A stretch of DNA of 64,000 bases from contig NZ_CP083952.1 in NCBI RefSeq assembly GCF_006442545.2, forward strand, positions 2,783,501 through 2,847,500, in the 5' to 3' direction. Origin of the DNA: Mesorhizobium sp. B2-1-8. GTDB taxonomy: Bacteria > Pseudomonadota > Alphaproteobacteria > Rhizobiales > Rhizobiaceae. This document shows, one piece after another, positions 18,854 through 27,154 of this stretch. A program made the position numbers and the translations under genes. Position 1 is the first letter of the stretch, and the number at the start of each line of letters is the position of its first letter. Below the pieces are notes generated by a model, which saw nothing but the letters and a program-made list of their open reading frames with translations, had not been told where the DNA came from and did no database searches.

Positions 18854-20512
18854 TCACCCCTTCCTCTTCTCCACCTCGGCCTTGCGCAGCAGAAACCGCT
18901 GGATCTTGCCGCTCGGTGTCTTCGGCAGCTCCGTCACGAAGTCGATCTCGCGCGGATAGGCGTGGGCTGAGAGGCGTTTTTTGACATGTTGCGCCAGTTC
19001 CTCGGCGAGCTCCGGGCTGCCTTGGTAGGCGGGGGCCAAGATGACGAAGGCCTTGACGATCTCGGTGCGCTGCGGGTCAGGTACGCCGACCACCGCCGCC
19101 TCGGTGACCGCAGGGTGTTCGATCAGCGCGCTTTCGACGTCGAAGGGGCCGATGCGGTAACCGGATGAGGTGATGACGTCGTCGGCGCGGCCGATGAAGG
19201 AGACCGAGCCGTCGGGCTCGTATTCCACCGTGTCGCCGGTGCGGTAGTAGCCGCCCGATATGGCCGGCGTCTCGGCCCGGTGGTAGCCGGCGAACCAGCG
19301 CAGCGGCGAATTGGCGATGTCGACGGCGAGGATACCGGGCTGGTTGGGGCCGAGCTCGTTGCCAGCCTCGTCCAGCACCACCATGCGGTAGCCCGGCATG
19401 GCAAAGCCGGCGGAGCCCGCGCGCACGGGATGCGCGAGGCCATGGTGGTTGTTGACCATCATGCCGTTCTCGGTCTGGCCGTAGTGGTCATGGATGGGGG
19501 CGGCGAGATGGGCGTCGAACCAGCGGATCACTTCCGGGTTGAGCGGCTCGCCGGCGCTGCTCACCACGCGCAGCCGGCCTTTTACACGCGCGGCGGCATC
19601 GGGACCTTCGGCGAGCAGCAGGCGGAAGGCTGTGGGCGAGCCGGCTAGGCTGGTGACGCCGAGCCGCTCGATGACGTCATAGGTGCTCCTGGCGGTGAAG
19701 GCGCCCTCGTTGAAGGTGGTGGCGATACCGAGCAGCAGGGGCCCCGTGATGGCGTAATAGAGGCCGTAGGCCCAGCCCGGATCGGCGATGTTCCAGAAGA
19801 CGTCGTCGGCGCGCAGGCCGATCGCGTCGCGCATATAGGTGCCGAAGGCCATGAGCGCGCTGAGCGGCACCGGCACGCCCTTGGGCAGGCCGGTGGTGCC
19901 CGAGGTCGACATCATCATGAACAGGTCTTCGCCCTTGCGCATCACCGGATCGCAGTCGGGGGAGGCGGCGGCAAGGGCGGCGCGGAAATCGATGTCGCCC
20001 GGGGGCAGGGCCTCGCCCGCACCGAGGATGGTGGCGATTCGCGGAGGGTTTTCGACCTCGTCGAGCTTGCCGCGATTGGCGGGATTGGTCACCACCAGCT
20101 TAGCCGCGCTGTAGCCGAGGCGATGCTCGATGGCCTTCGGGCCGAAGGCGGTGAACAGCGGCTGGTAGACGGCGCCGATGCGCCAGGCGCCGAGGATCAG
20201 CGCCACCAGTTCGGGAATGCGCGGCAGCATGCCGGACACGACATCGCCGGGACCGACGCCCAGCCCCTTCAGCAGATTGCCGACACGGCCGGACATGTCG
20301 TCCAGATCCTCGAAGCTGAATTCGCTGAGTTCGCCGCCGGCCGAGATGGCGCGCAGCGCCAGGCGGTTCGCGCCGGTGTGCCGGCCGCAGCATTCGACAT
20401 AGGCGTTGATGCCGGTCGCAGGGTCGCCCTGCAGTCTGGAAACCTCATCCTCGATACGAAAGCCCGCAATGGCATCGTCATAGCGCGGCAGGCTGGTCTG
20501 TGTCGTTGTCAT
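18854..20512 (-). CDS. AMP-forming acyl-CoA synthetase
   Basis: A 552-residue member of the ANL adenylating family. The ATP-binding P-loop motif reads MSTSGTTGLPKG, the adenine-binding motif is HDHYGQTENGM, the hinge region is YYRTGDTVEYEPDG and the catalytic A10 lysine lies in LPKTPSGKIQRF. The pattern is close to acetyl/propionyl- or medium-chain acyl-CoA synthetases (AcsA-like), which activate a carboxylic acid to its CoA thioester via an acyl-AMP. Substrate is not deducible. It appears monocistronic. Confidence 0.87.
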   Translation of the reverse strand: MTTTQTSLPRYDDAIAGFRIEDEVSRLQGDPATGINAYVECCGRHTGANRLALRAISAGGELSEFSFEDLDDMSGRVGNLLKGLGVGPGDVVSGMLPRIPELVALILGAWRIGAVYQPLFTAFGPKAIEHRLGYSAAKLVVTNPANRGKLDEVENPPRIATILGAGEALPPGDIDFRAALAAASPDCDPVMRKGEDLFMMMSTSGTTGLPKGVPVPLSALMAFGTYMRDAIGLRADDVFWNIADPGWAYGLYYAITGPLLLGIATTFNEGAFTARSTYDVIERLGVTSLAGSPTAFRLLLAEGPDAAARVKGRLRVVSSAGEPLNPEVIRWFDAHLAAPIHDHYGQTENGMMVNNHHGLAHPVRAGSAGFAMPGYRMVVLDEAGNELGPNQPGILAVDIANSPLRWFAGYHRAETPAISGGYYRTGDTVEYEPDGSVSFIGRADDVITSSGYRIGPFDVESALIEHPAVTEAAVVGVPDPQRTEIVKAFVILAPAYQGSPELAEELAQHVKKRLSAHAYPREIDFVTELPKTPSGKIQRFLLRKAEVEKRKG

Positions 20513-20711
20513 GAAAACCCTCCCTGGCGCTGCGCCATCTGCCCATGGCGCGCTGTCGCGGCGACAATGGCATCAGATGGCGCCGATGGGCAACGATCGA
20601 TGCCCATCCCCTGTCTCTTTGTCGGGAGCGCCGGGCAGGAAGCGCGGGGGCTGAGGGCAGGAACGGCTGCTTGCCGCCTGGGCAGCCTTGTAGCAGCGGA
20701 TCTCTCGTCCC

Positions 20712-21986
20712 TTACTTCTTCAGCGGAACGCTGAGCAGGGCGAGCGACATCCCTGCCAACAGGTCGTATGCCCTGCGCATCTCGGCAGTTCCTTCATCCG
20801 TTGTCGTCACGCCGCCCGGACCGGGATTTGACGACGGCGGCGCGACGGTCGTCATCACGCCGATGCTTTTCGTGACTTCGATATAGCAGAATCCGTGCGA
20901 GACCCGATCCCCGATGTGCTGCACGCAACCGAATTCGACCAGCCGTTTTTCTCCGTTGGTCGTGAACGTTACCTGTGACCTCCTGTCGAGGTAATTGGCA
21001 CCGCCTTCCTCGCTCGCCTTCTTGTCGGCCATCGCCTCCATCTGGGCGAATACGTCCGATCCATCGACATGGTAGAGATCGACGACATCCGCCTCCGGGC
21101 TGGCCGGATCGGCCACCGTCGTCGTGCACCTGATCTTGCTGTCGCCCGCCAGGCGGCCGCAGCTGAAAGTGCCCTGGAAGCTGAAACGATCGCTCGTCTG
21201 GCGGTTGATGTTGCCGACGCCTTCCGAAAGGGCCCCGTTCAAGGCCTCTTCGTTCACGCCGAAGGCCTCGAGCGGGGAGGTCGGTATATTCTGCGATGTC
21301 GATGCCTGCGCGACCTCGGCGCGCGGCGCCGCGGTCTTTGTGTGCCAGTCCGATGTATCGATATTGCGATTTCCCTCCAAAATGGCCGCCACGAGTGCGC
21401 CGCCGCCGCCGAACTTGGCCGTCAGCTGGTCGAGGGTTTTCTCGTCGGGCTCGCCGGTGACCGGCAGCCCCGCCTGGGTTTGAAACGACCTCAGCGCGCT
21501 CCGTGTGTCCGATCCCGCATTGGCGTCGATCCCGCCTTTATAGTAGCCCAGCTTGAGCAGCAGGACCTGCGCGTAGAGCGTGCGGTCGAACAGCGCATTG
21601 TCCTCCTGGCTGATGGATTGATTGCGCTCGGAGAAGGTGGTTTGCGTGTGACACAAGCCTTTCACCGTGGTCATGCACACCAGCCCGGCCTCAATGCGCG
21701 CGTTGACCTCGTTGGAGGTCTCACAGGCCATGCCATAGCCGCCATTGTCGCCGGTGGCGATCGCCCCCCATCCGCCCTGGCATTCCAGGGCCAGCTGGCA
21801 ATTGACGCCGCCGGCGTCCTTGCACTGCCCAAGCGCGCATTTGCGCGCGGCTTCCTTGCTTGTGTAGCCGGAGCACCAACCATAGGACTCATCGTCGCCG
21901 AAGAAGATCGCGCCGGCTGCCCGAGTGCTGGTGGGCTCCAACAGGCCAAGCAGAAGACAGCCAAGCATGAGGGTAACGCGCTTCAT
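20712..21986 (-). CDS. Secreted DUF4189 / peptidoglycan-binding domain protein
   Basis: A 424-residue exported protein with a Sec signal (MKRVTLMLGCLLLGLLEPTSTRA). The next 85 residues resemble DUF4189: a Cys-rich segment with SYGWCSGYTSKEAARKCAL and a second WGAIATGDNGGYGMAC repeat. A peptidoglycan_binding_1-type three-helix domain follows (LYAQVLLLKLGYYKGGIDAN... TRSALRSFQ). The C-terminal half is unassigned. The role is probably periplasmic, at the cell wall. GGAGG five bases upstream supports the ATG at 21986. There are many cysteines, so disulfides are likely. Confidence 0.75.
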   Translation of the reverse strand: MKRVTLMLGCLLLGLLEPTSTRAAGAIFFGDDESYGWCSGYTSKEAARKCALGQCKDAGGVNCQLALECQGGWGAIATGDNGGYGMACETSNEVNARIEAGLVCMTTVKGLCHTQTTFSERNQSISQEDNALFDRTLYAQVLLLKLGYYKGGIDANAGSDTRSALRSFQTQAGLPVTGEPDEKTLDQLTAKFGGGGALVAAILEGNRNIDTSDWHTKTAAPRAEVAQASTSQNIPTSPLEAFGVNEEALNGALSEGVGNINRQTSDRFSFQGTFSCGRLAGDSKIRCTTTVADPASPEADVVDLYHVDGSDVFAQMEAMADKKASEEGGANYLDRRSQVTFTTNGEKRLVEFGCVQHIGDRVSHGFCYIEVTKSIGVMTTVAPPSSNPGPGGVTTTDEGTAEMRRAYDLLAGMSLALLSVPLKK

Positions 21987-22396
21987 CGCAGCCTCCGATT
22001 TCCGTTTCCGAGCATTCTCGGCAGGGCGTGACGGCGACGGCTGCGTTCCGCGATGCCGCAGCCAAACGGGAAATGCCATTCAAGCGTCCGGAGCATCGAG
22101 CTGCTCATGGCGACCAGGCCTGACCAAGTCCGCCTTTCGCGGCCAGGTCTTAGGGGCAAGGCGTGTTTGCCTTGCCGGGCATCATCTCACGGCGGCCGGC
22201 TCACGTCCCCCTTCATAGTGATGAGGACAGCTGCATTTGCAGTGCCTCGATGTCGGGTCCGGCGGCGGCCATGCCGAAAATGTCGGACGAACCAGGCGGG
22301 AGGCGCGGGAGAGGTCGCGCCACCTGTCTCACTTCGTATGCGCTCAGGTGCTCTCAAGCGGCCTTGCGCATACCCGCCGGAGTCAACGGCTTGAGC
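21987..22396. other. 410-base gap without a supported gene
   Basis: This lies between two minus-strand genes. It should hold the promoter of the DUF4189 gene and the end of the LysR transcript. Several open frames of 70-120 codons are present on the plus strand, but none has motifs or a ribosome site that would support it. Confidence 0.45.
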
Positions 22397-23311
22397 TCAG
22401 GGGGCGCTCCTGGGCATGCCCGCCCAGTCGGTCGCGATCTCGGCGAACAGCCAGTCGCGGAACGCCCTGACCTTTTTCTGGCGCAGCGCGCCTTCGGGAT
22501 AGACGACGTAGTAGCTGGCGGCTGATTTCAACGCGAGGTCGAAGGGCCGGACCAGCCGGCCTGCCGCGAGGTCGGCCGAGACCAGCGCGCTGCGGCCGAG
22601 CAGCACGCCTTCGCCGTGTACGGCGGCCTCGACGGCGAAGGTGGCGGAATCGAAGCGCACGCCGCGTTTGGGGTCGATGCCTTCGACGCCGGCCTGTTCA
22701 AGCCATGTCGCCCAGTCGATGCGAAAGGCATCGTGGATCAGCTTGTGATGCCTCAAATCCTCGGGTAGGCGCAACGGATGCTCGCCTTGCAGGAGCTCCG
22801 GGCTGCAGACAGGGAAGACCTCCTCGTCGGCGAGGAATTCCGCCGTCACTCCGCTATAGCCGCCGCGCCCGTAGCGGATGGATATGTCGATGCCGTCGCT
22901 GACGAAATCGGCCAGAACGCCCGAGGTCGCCAGCCGCACGTCGATGTCGGGATTGGCGCGATGAAAGCGATGCAGCCTCGGCACCAGCCAGCGGCCGGCG
23001 AAGCCGTCCGACGTGCTGACGTTGAGGATGCGCGTCGAGCGGTCGGGCGTTGCGGCGATGGTGGCGGCGGCGATCTGGTCGAGCGCCTTGCCGACCTCCG
23101 CCGCATAGGCCGCGCCGACAGCGGTGAGGCGCACGGAGCGTGTGCCGCGATCGAAGAGCTGGATGCCCAGCCTGTCCTCGATGTTGCGGATGGCCCGGCT
23201 GACGGCGCCATGGGTGACGTTGAGTTCCTCCGCGGCCTTGGAGAAACTCAGATGCCTGGCCGCCGCGTCGAAGGCGGGCAAAGCGGTGAGGGGCGGCAAT
23301 CTGCGCGGCAT
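22397..23311 (-). CDS. LysR-family regulator, GcvA type
   Basis: A 304-residue regulator starting MPRRLPPLTALPAFDAAARH, the characteristic N-terminus of the GcvA/AmpR subgroup. The HTH is SFSKAAEELNVTHGAVSRAI. The effector domain includes VRFDSATFAVEAAVHGEGV, which matches the subgroup. It is divergent from the DUF1127-NmrA pair, with a perfect 7-base inverted repeat just upstream of the start. The long open frame further upstream (to 23404) is not needed. Confidence 0.9.
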   Translation of the reverse strand: MPRRLPPLTALPAFDAAARHLSFSKAAEELNVTHGAVSRAIRNIEDRLGIQLFDRGTRSVRLTAVGAAYAAEVGKALDQIAAATIAATPDRSTRILNVSTSDGFAGRWLVPRLHRFHRANPDIDVRLATSGVLADFVSDGIDISIRYGRGGYSGVTAEFLADEEVFPVCSPELLQGEHPLRLPEDLRHHKLIHDAFRIDWATWLEQAGVEGIDPKRGVRFDSATFAVEAAVHGEGVLLGRSALVSADLAAGRLVRPFDLALKSAASYYVVYPEGALRQKKVRAFRDWLFAEIATDWAGMPRSAP

Positions 23312-23321
23312 GGGTTCGATC

Positions 23322-23338
23322 TGTGAGCGTTGCTCACA
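23322..23338. promoter_or_regulatory. Perfect inverted repeat upstream of the LysR gene
   Basis: TGTGAGC-GTT-GCTCACA, seven-base arms with a three-base centre, lies only 10 bases upstream of the LysR start. A related sequence, TGTGAGCAA, occurs at 23452-23460 near the divergent genes. Placement over the leader suggests autorepression, or joint control of both directions. The dyad is seen; the regulator is inferred. Confidence 0.5.
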
Positions 23339-23527
23339 AATCCTGCACAAAGAGTCGTTTGTCGTCCAGTCCATAACGGCCCAATATTCAGGCGTACCAA
23401 GCATCCATACCGGGCTTTCGGTTCATCGATGCGCTGAATTGACCAGACAAGTGTGAGCAATCGTCATGCTCGCCCCGCTCGGGCGACATCGGCAGGCTTG
23501 CGCCCAGTGAGACACAGGAGACGGATT

Positions 23528-23725
23528 ATGAGCTTGACCCTTCGACCCATCGGCGCCGCGATGAGCGGCCTTGCCCTGCGAAGCGCGGCAGCGTTCGAGC
23601 GCCGCCGCACGCTGCGCCAGATATCCCGGCTTTCCGATCGCCGTTTGCATGACATCGGCCTCGAACGCGACTGGGACGGCTCCATTCTTGCTAAAGGAAT
23701 TCTGGGCAACGGGAGGACGATATGA
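23528..23725 (+). CDS. DUF1127 small basic protein
   Basis: A 65-residue arginine-rich protein. The C-terminal half RRTLRQISRLSDRRLHDIGL is the DUF1127 (YjiS-like) signature. In other Alphaproteobacteria small DUF1127 proteins affect RNA turnover and phosphate or carbon metabolism. The ATG at 23528 has GGAG eight bases upstream. Its stop overlaps the next start as ATGA, so it should be translated with the NmrA-like gene. Confidence 0.8.
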   Translation: MSLTLRPIGAAMSGLALRSAAAFERRRTLRQISRLSDRRLHDIGLERDWDGSILAKGILGNGRTI

Positions 23726-24618
23726 CCAGCACATTGATCATCGGCGCGACCGGGCTTCTCGGCAGCGAGATGGCGAAGGCCAGCGCCCGCAATGGCGACA
23801 GCCTGCACGTCCTCGTCCGGCCGGCCACATCAGTCAATGAAGCGCGGATGCGCCCTCTGATGGAATTGGGCGCCACGGTGCATGTCGGCGATCTCGACGA
23901 TTATGACAGCCTCGTTCGCGCCGTCGGCAACGTCGATCGCGTCATCAGCTCGGTGCATGTCGGGTCGGCCAACGAGATGACGCTGGTGCGCGTCGTCAGG
24001 GATGCCGGCGTCTCCCGCTATGTGCCGTCGGCCGGCTTTGGCCTCGACTTTGCCGCCGCCGCACCCGGGTCGATCGAACCGCTCGACATCAAGCGGGCCG
24101 TCTTCGACGCGGTTCGGGAGGCCGACCTGCCTTATACGGTGATCTACACCAACGGCTTCTTCTCGACCTGGGTGGCGACACTGGGTGACCTGACGCGCTT
24201 CGGCTCGTCGCCGCTGCCGCCGGACGAGGTGACGCTCTATGGCGACGGCAACGTGCCGGCGACGTTTGTCAGCGAGAAGGATATCGCGGCGGTCACCTTG
24301 CGCGCGCTGGAGGATCCCAACGCTGTTCGCAGCGAGATACGGATCGCGCAAAACAAGATCACGCAGAGCGCGATGATCGAGCTGTGGCGGCAAGTGAGCG
24401 GCCGCTCGCCGCGCGTCAAGCAGATGAGCGCCGAGGAACTGGAGGCGCTGATTGCGGCGGTCCCCGGCCTTGGGTTGCTGCGGGCATTCTGGACCCGTGG
24501 CGAGACCGCGCTCGAGACCGCCACGCCGGAAGTCGGGACGCTTTATCCGGAGCTGAGGTTTGAAAGCATTGAGAGCGCTTTTGTGGCGATGGCGGGCGCG
24601 GGTGGGCGGAGGTTGTGA
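23722..24618 (+). CDS. NmrA-like NAD(P)-binding oxidoreductase
   Basis: A 298-residue atypical short-chain dehydrogenase. The N-terminal nucleotide-binding motif is IIGATGLLGSEMAKA (GxxGxxG). A Lys residue (in EPLDIKRAVFDAV) lies where isoflavone reductase-like members have their catalytic Lys. The family contains both reductases and redox-sensing regulators such as NmrA/HSCARG. The length is normal. It is coupled to the upstream DUF1127 gene and divergent from the GcvA-type regulator, which probably controls both. Confidence 0.82.
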   Translation: MTSTLIIGATGLLGSEMAKASARNGDSLHVLVRPATSVNEARMRPLMELGATVHVGDLDDYDSLVRAVGNVDRVISSVHVGSANEMTLVRVVRDAGVSRYVPSAGFGLDFAAAAPGSIEPLDIKRAVFDAVREADLPYTVIYTNGFFSTWVATLGDLTRFGSSPLPPDEVTLYGDGNVPATFVSEKDIAAVTLRALEDPNAVRSEIRIAQNKITQSAMIELWRQVSGRSPRVKQMSAEELEALIAAVPGLGLLRAFWTRGETALETATPEVGTLYPELRFESIESAFVAMAGAGGRRL

Positions 24619-24652
24619 TTAGGGTTCTTGGCAGAGGTTGGCACTCTACGAT

Positions 24653-24810
24653 GCCGCCCTCTGTCCTGCCGGACATCTCCCCCTCAAGTGAGGAGATTGG
24701 CAGCTCGGGCGCCGGCGTTCCCCTTGTAACCTTGAAGATTGTCGAAGGCCGTCGCAACATCCGATCTCCCCCTTGAGGGGGAGATGTCCGGCAAGACAGA
24801 GGGGGGCGCC
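24653..24810. repeat. Long palindromic intergenic repeat (RIME-like), copy 2
   Basis: Arms at 24653-24700 and 24761-24810 are inverted relative to each other and share the core GAGATGTCCGGCA-GACAGAGGGGGGC with copy 1 near 9.7 kb. The same core in opposite orientations brackets about 60 unrelated bases. It fills the space between the NmrA-like gene and the aminomutase-like gene. Confidence 0.75.
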
Positions 24811-24903
24811 ATAGGGCGCGGCGGATGTCGTTGGCCTCCTGTGATGGTTGACCCGACAGCCCATCCGGCCGATAGGTCCGGGCGAACAGCCCGAGACCTG
24901 CCA

Positions 24904-26004
24904 ATGCCAAACCTCAAAGATGCAACCCGCGCCGCCGACACCGCCTGGCAGGACGATGTCCGCGCAGGCGTGCGCCATGTGCGCGACCTCGCCTCCTTGC
25001 CGCTCTCGCCGGCCGAGCGCGAAGCCGCTGAAGCCGCCGCCACGCTGCACAAGGTGCGCGCACCAAAAAGCTATCTCGACCTGATCGACTGGAACGATCC
25101 GGCCGATCCGATCCGGGCGCAGGTGATCCCGTCGCCTGGGGAACTGGAGGAGGCGGAGGGCGAGCTTGGCGACCCGATCGCCGACCATGAATTCAGCCCG
25201 GTGCCGCGTCTGACGCATCGCCATGCCGATAGGGTGCTTCTGTTCCCGACCTATCAATGCGCGGTCTATTGCCGGTTCTGCTTCCGCAAGGAATCGCTGA
25301 CCTCGATCGGCAGGGGCTATACGCGCGAGGCGCTGGAGCCGGCGCTGGCCTATATCGCGGATCATCCCGAAATCCGCGAAGTGATCCTGACCGGCGGCGA
25401 TCCGCTGTCGCTGCCCGACGCAGCGCTCGCCGAAATCCGCGCCCGCATCGAGACTATCCCCCATGTGCGGCTCTTGCGCATCCACACGCGGGTGCCGGTG
25501 GCGCTGCCGTCGCGCATCACGCAAGGGCTGGTCGCGGCGCTACAGGGCCGGCTGATGGTGACGGTGGTCACCCACTTCAACCACGCGCGCGAGATCACCG
25601 ATGCCACCGAAGCAGCTTGCCGCGCCTTGCGGCAGGCGGGCTTCGTGCTGCTCAACCAGAGCGTTCTCTTGAAGGGCGTCAACGACAGTGTCGAGGTGCT
25701 GGAAGAACTGTGCCGCGAGCTGATGTACCGGCTGGGGATAAAACCCTACTATCTGCACCATGGCGATCTGGCGCGTGGCATGGCGTACCGGCGCACCACG
25801 ATCGCGCAGGGCCAGGCGCTGGCCGAAGCGCTGCGCGCACGGCTGTCCGGCATCTGCAATCCGGTCTATGTGCTGGACCTGCCGGATGGGGGAGGCAAGG
25901 TGCCACTCGGACCTTGCCATGTCGAGCAACAGGACGGGCAGAGCTGGCGGATACGCGGTCTGGACGGGCAGGTGAGGAGCTATCGCGAAGTGGTTGGCGA
26001 ATAG
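24904..26004 (+). CDS. Lysine 2,3-aminomutase-like radical SAM protein
   Basis: A 366-residue PLP-dependent radical SAM enzyme. The 4Fe-4S cluster motif CxxxCxxC is Cys119-AVY-Cys123-RF-Cys126. The C-terminal PLP lysine motif GGGK is present in LDLPDGGGKVPLG, with the Asp that contacts substrate in clostridial lysine 2,3-aminomutase. A second substrate Asp appears in HHGDLARGM. EpmB proteins lack the first of these, so true L-lysine to beta-lysine activity is plausible, though EF-P-related or other roles remain possible. The ATG at 24904 follows a palindromic repeat. It converges on the NRPS operon with a three-base gap. Confidence 0.8.
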   Translation: MPNLKDATRAADTAWQDDVRAGVRHVRDLASLPLSPAEREAAEAAATLHKVRAPKSYLDLIDWNDPADPIRAQVIPSPGELEEAEGELGDPIADHEFSPVPRLTHRHADRVLLFPTYQCAVYCRFCFRKESLTSIGRGYTREALEPALAYIADHPEIREVILTGGDPLSLPDAALAEIRARIETIPHVRLLRIHTRVPVALPSRITQGLVAALQGRLMVTVVTHFNHAREITDATEAACRALRQAGFVLLNQSVLLKGVNDSVEVLEELCRELMYRLGIKPYYLHHGDLARGMAYRRTTIAQGQALAEALRARLSGICNPVYVLDLPDGGGKVPLGPCHVEQQDGQSWRIRGLDGQVRSYREVVGE

Positions 26005-26007
26005 GCG

Positions 26008-26652
26008 TTATTCCCCCACAAACCCCAGCACGACCACGCGGGGGACGATACAGTATGCGAGGCTGACCTTGCGGCCGGTGCTCGTCGTCGCGTGGCCAGT
26101 CTCGAGATCCACGGCGATATCCTCATAGCCCAGCACCTCGCGATCCAGCGGATAGGCAGCCTTGTAAACCGCTTCCTTGGCGGCAAAGAGGATGCGGCCG
26201 GCGAGATGCCGGTCGGCGGCACCCATGCGGTCGGCGGGAATGGCTACGAGGGAGAAAATGTCATCGGGCAGGGGCAGCGCTGGCTCGACATCGATGCCCA
26301 GCGAGCCGATGCCGGCAACATTCGCGACCGCCGCCACGGCCATGTCGTCGTCATGCGCGAGCGAGCCCGTCATCCCCTCGGGCCAGGCCGGTGCACCGGA
26401 CGGCGTGCGCAAGAGGGCGAAACCGTCGAAACCGGCATTCGCGAGCAGCCGGTGCGCGATCCAGCGCGCCGCGCCACTGGCCCGCCGCATGGCCGCCTGG
26501 CGGGCGGGGATGGAACTTGCCTCCGCCGGCAACAGATGGGCCTCGTCACCTTCGCGGATCATCCGGCAACCGGTGCGGACCCCGGCCGGGGCCATGGCCG
26601 CCATGGCGCGCGCCAGGGCGATTTCCTCGGACGGATCGGCTGATGGCGTCAT
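26008..26652 (-). CDS. 4'-phosphopantetheinyl transferase, EntD/Sfp superfamily
   Basis: A 214-residue enzyme that transfers phosphopantetheine from CoA to carrier-domain serines. Motifs: GSLAHDDDMAVAAV (substrate-binding His), GIDVEPA (Mg-binding Asp and Glu) and FAAKEAVYKA (WxxKEA-type). It is closest in look to EntD-type enzymes. As the third gene of the NRPS operon, overlapping the GNAT gene by four bases, it very likely activates the NRPS carrier domain at Ser613. Confidence 0.9.
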   Translation of the reverse strand: MTPSADPSEEIALARAMAAMAPAGVRTGCRMIREGDEAHLLPAEASSIPARQAAMRRASGAARWIAHRLLANAGFDGFALLRTPSGAPAWPEGMTGSLAHDDDMAVAAVANVAGIGSLGIDVEPALPLPDDIFSLVAIPADRMGAADRHLAGRILFAAKEAVYKAAYPLDREVLGYEDIAVDLETGHATTSTGRKVSLAYCIVPRVVVLGFVGE

Positions 26653-27125
26653 CGGTCGCCGGCTGGGAGGAGGAGATCGGCGATCATTTCGCCGTCCTCG
26701 TCGAGCCCCTCTTCGACGAAACCGGCGCTGCGATAGAGCCGCCGCGCCGCCTCGTTCTCCGGTTCGTAACAGATCGACACGTGCCTGATATGGCCGAGCC
26801 CGCGGATTTCCTCCAGCACCGCCCGCAGCGCGGCCTTGCCATAGCCTCGGCCCTGCCAGGCACGGTCGATCATGAAGCGGTAGATGCGCGCCTCGTCGTG
26901 GTCCCGTGGCACCTCGTACATCAGGAATCCGACAGGCTGGTCCCCGACTATGACGGCGCGTGGCCGCGCGTCCCGATCGGATCTGGCTTCGCGCAGGGAG
27001 TCCGCATTGCTGGCGACGAAGTCCATCTGCTCCGGCGCCAGCTGCAGGGCCGTGACCAAGGCGCGATTGGCCTTGGTCACGGGGGCGATATGGATGCCCA
27101 CGGTGCTTCCGGATCGCTGTGCCAC
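26649..27125 (-). CDS. GNAT N-acetyltransferase, diamine/spermidine acetyltransferase-like
   Basis: A 158-residue GNAT enzyme. The acetyl-CoA loop is RAWQGRGYGKAAL (Q/RxxGxG/A). The start (LQLAPEQMDFVASNADSL) and overall layout match the SpeG/BltD group that acetylates primary amines of polyamines or related diamines. It sits between the NRPS and the phosphopantetheinyl transferase, 29 bases after the NRPS stop. It might acetylate a basic amino acid or the basic product as self-protection or tailoring; this is inference. The start is GTG, with GGAGG four bases upstream. Confidence 0.85.
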   Translation of the reverse strand: MAQRSGSTVGIHIAPVTKANRALVTALQLAPEQMDFVASNADSLREARSDRDARPRAVIVGDQPVGFLMYEVPRDHDEARIYRFMIDRAWQGRGYGKAALRAVLEEIRGLGHIRHVSICYEPENEAARRLYRSAGFVEEGLDEDGEMIADLLLPAGDR

Positions 27126-27154
27126 GTGGCCTCCGATGATATCGGGCTCAAGCG

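Noticed and set aside
24904..26004. EpmB (EF-P modification) as the firm identity
   Set aside because: The substrate Asp before GGGK is present, as in lysine 2,3-aminomutase and unlike EpmB, and no epmA is in the window; left as aminomutase-like.
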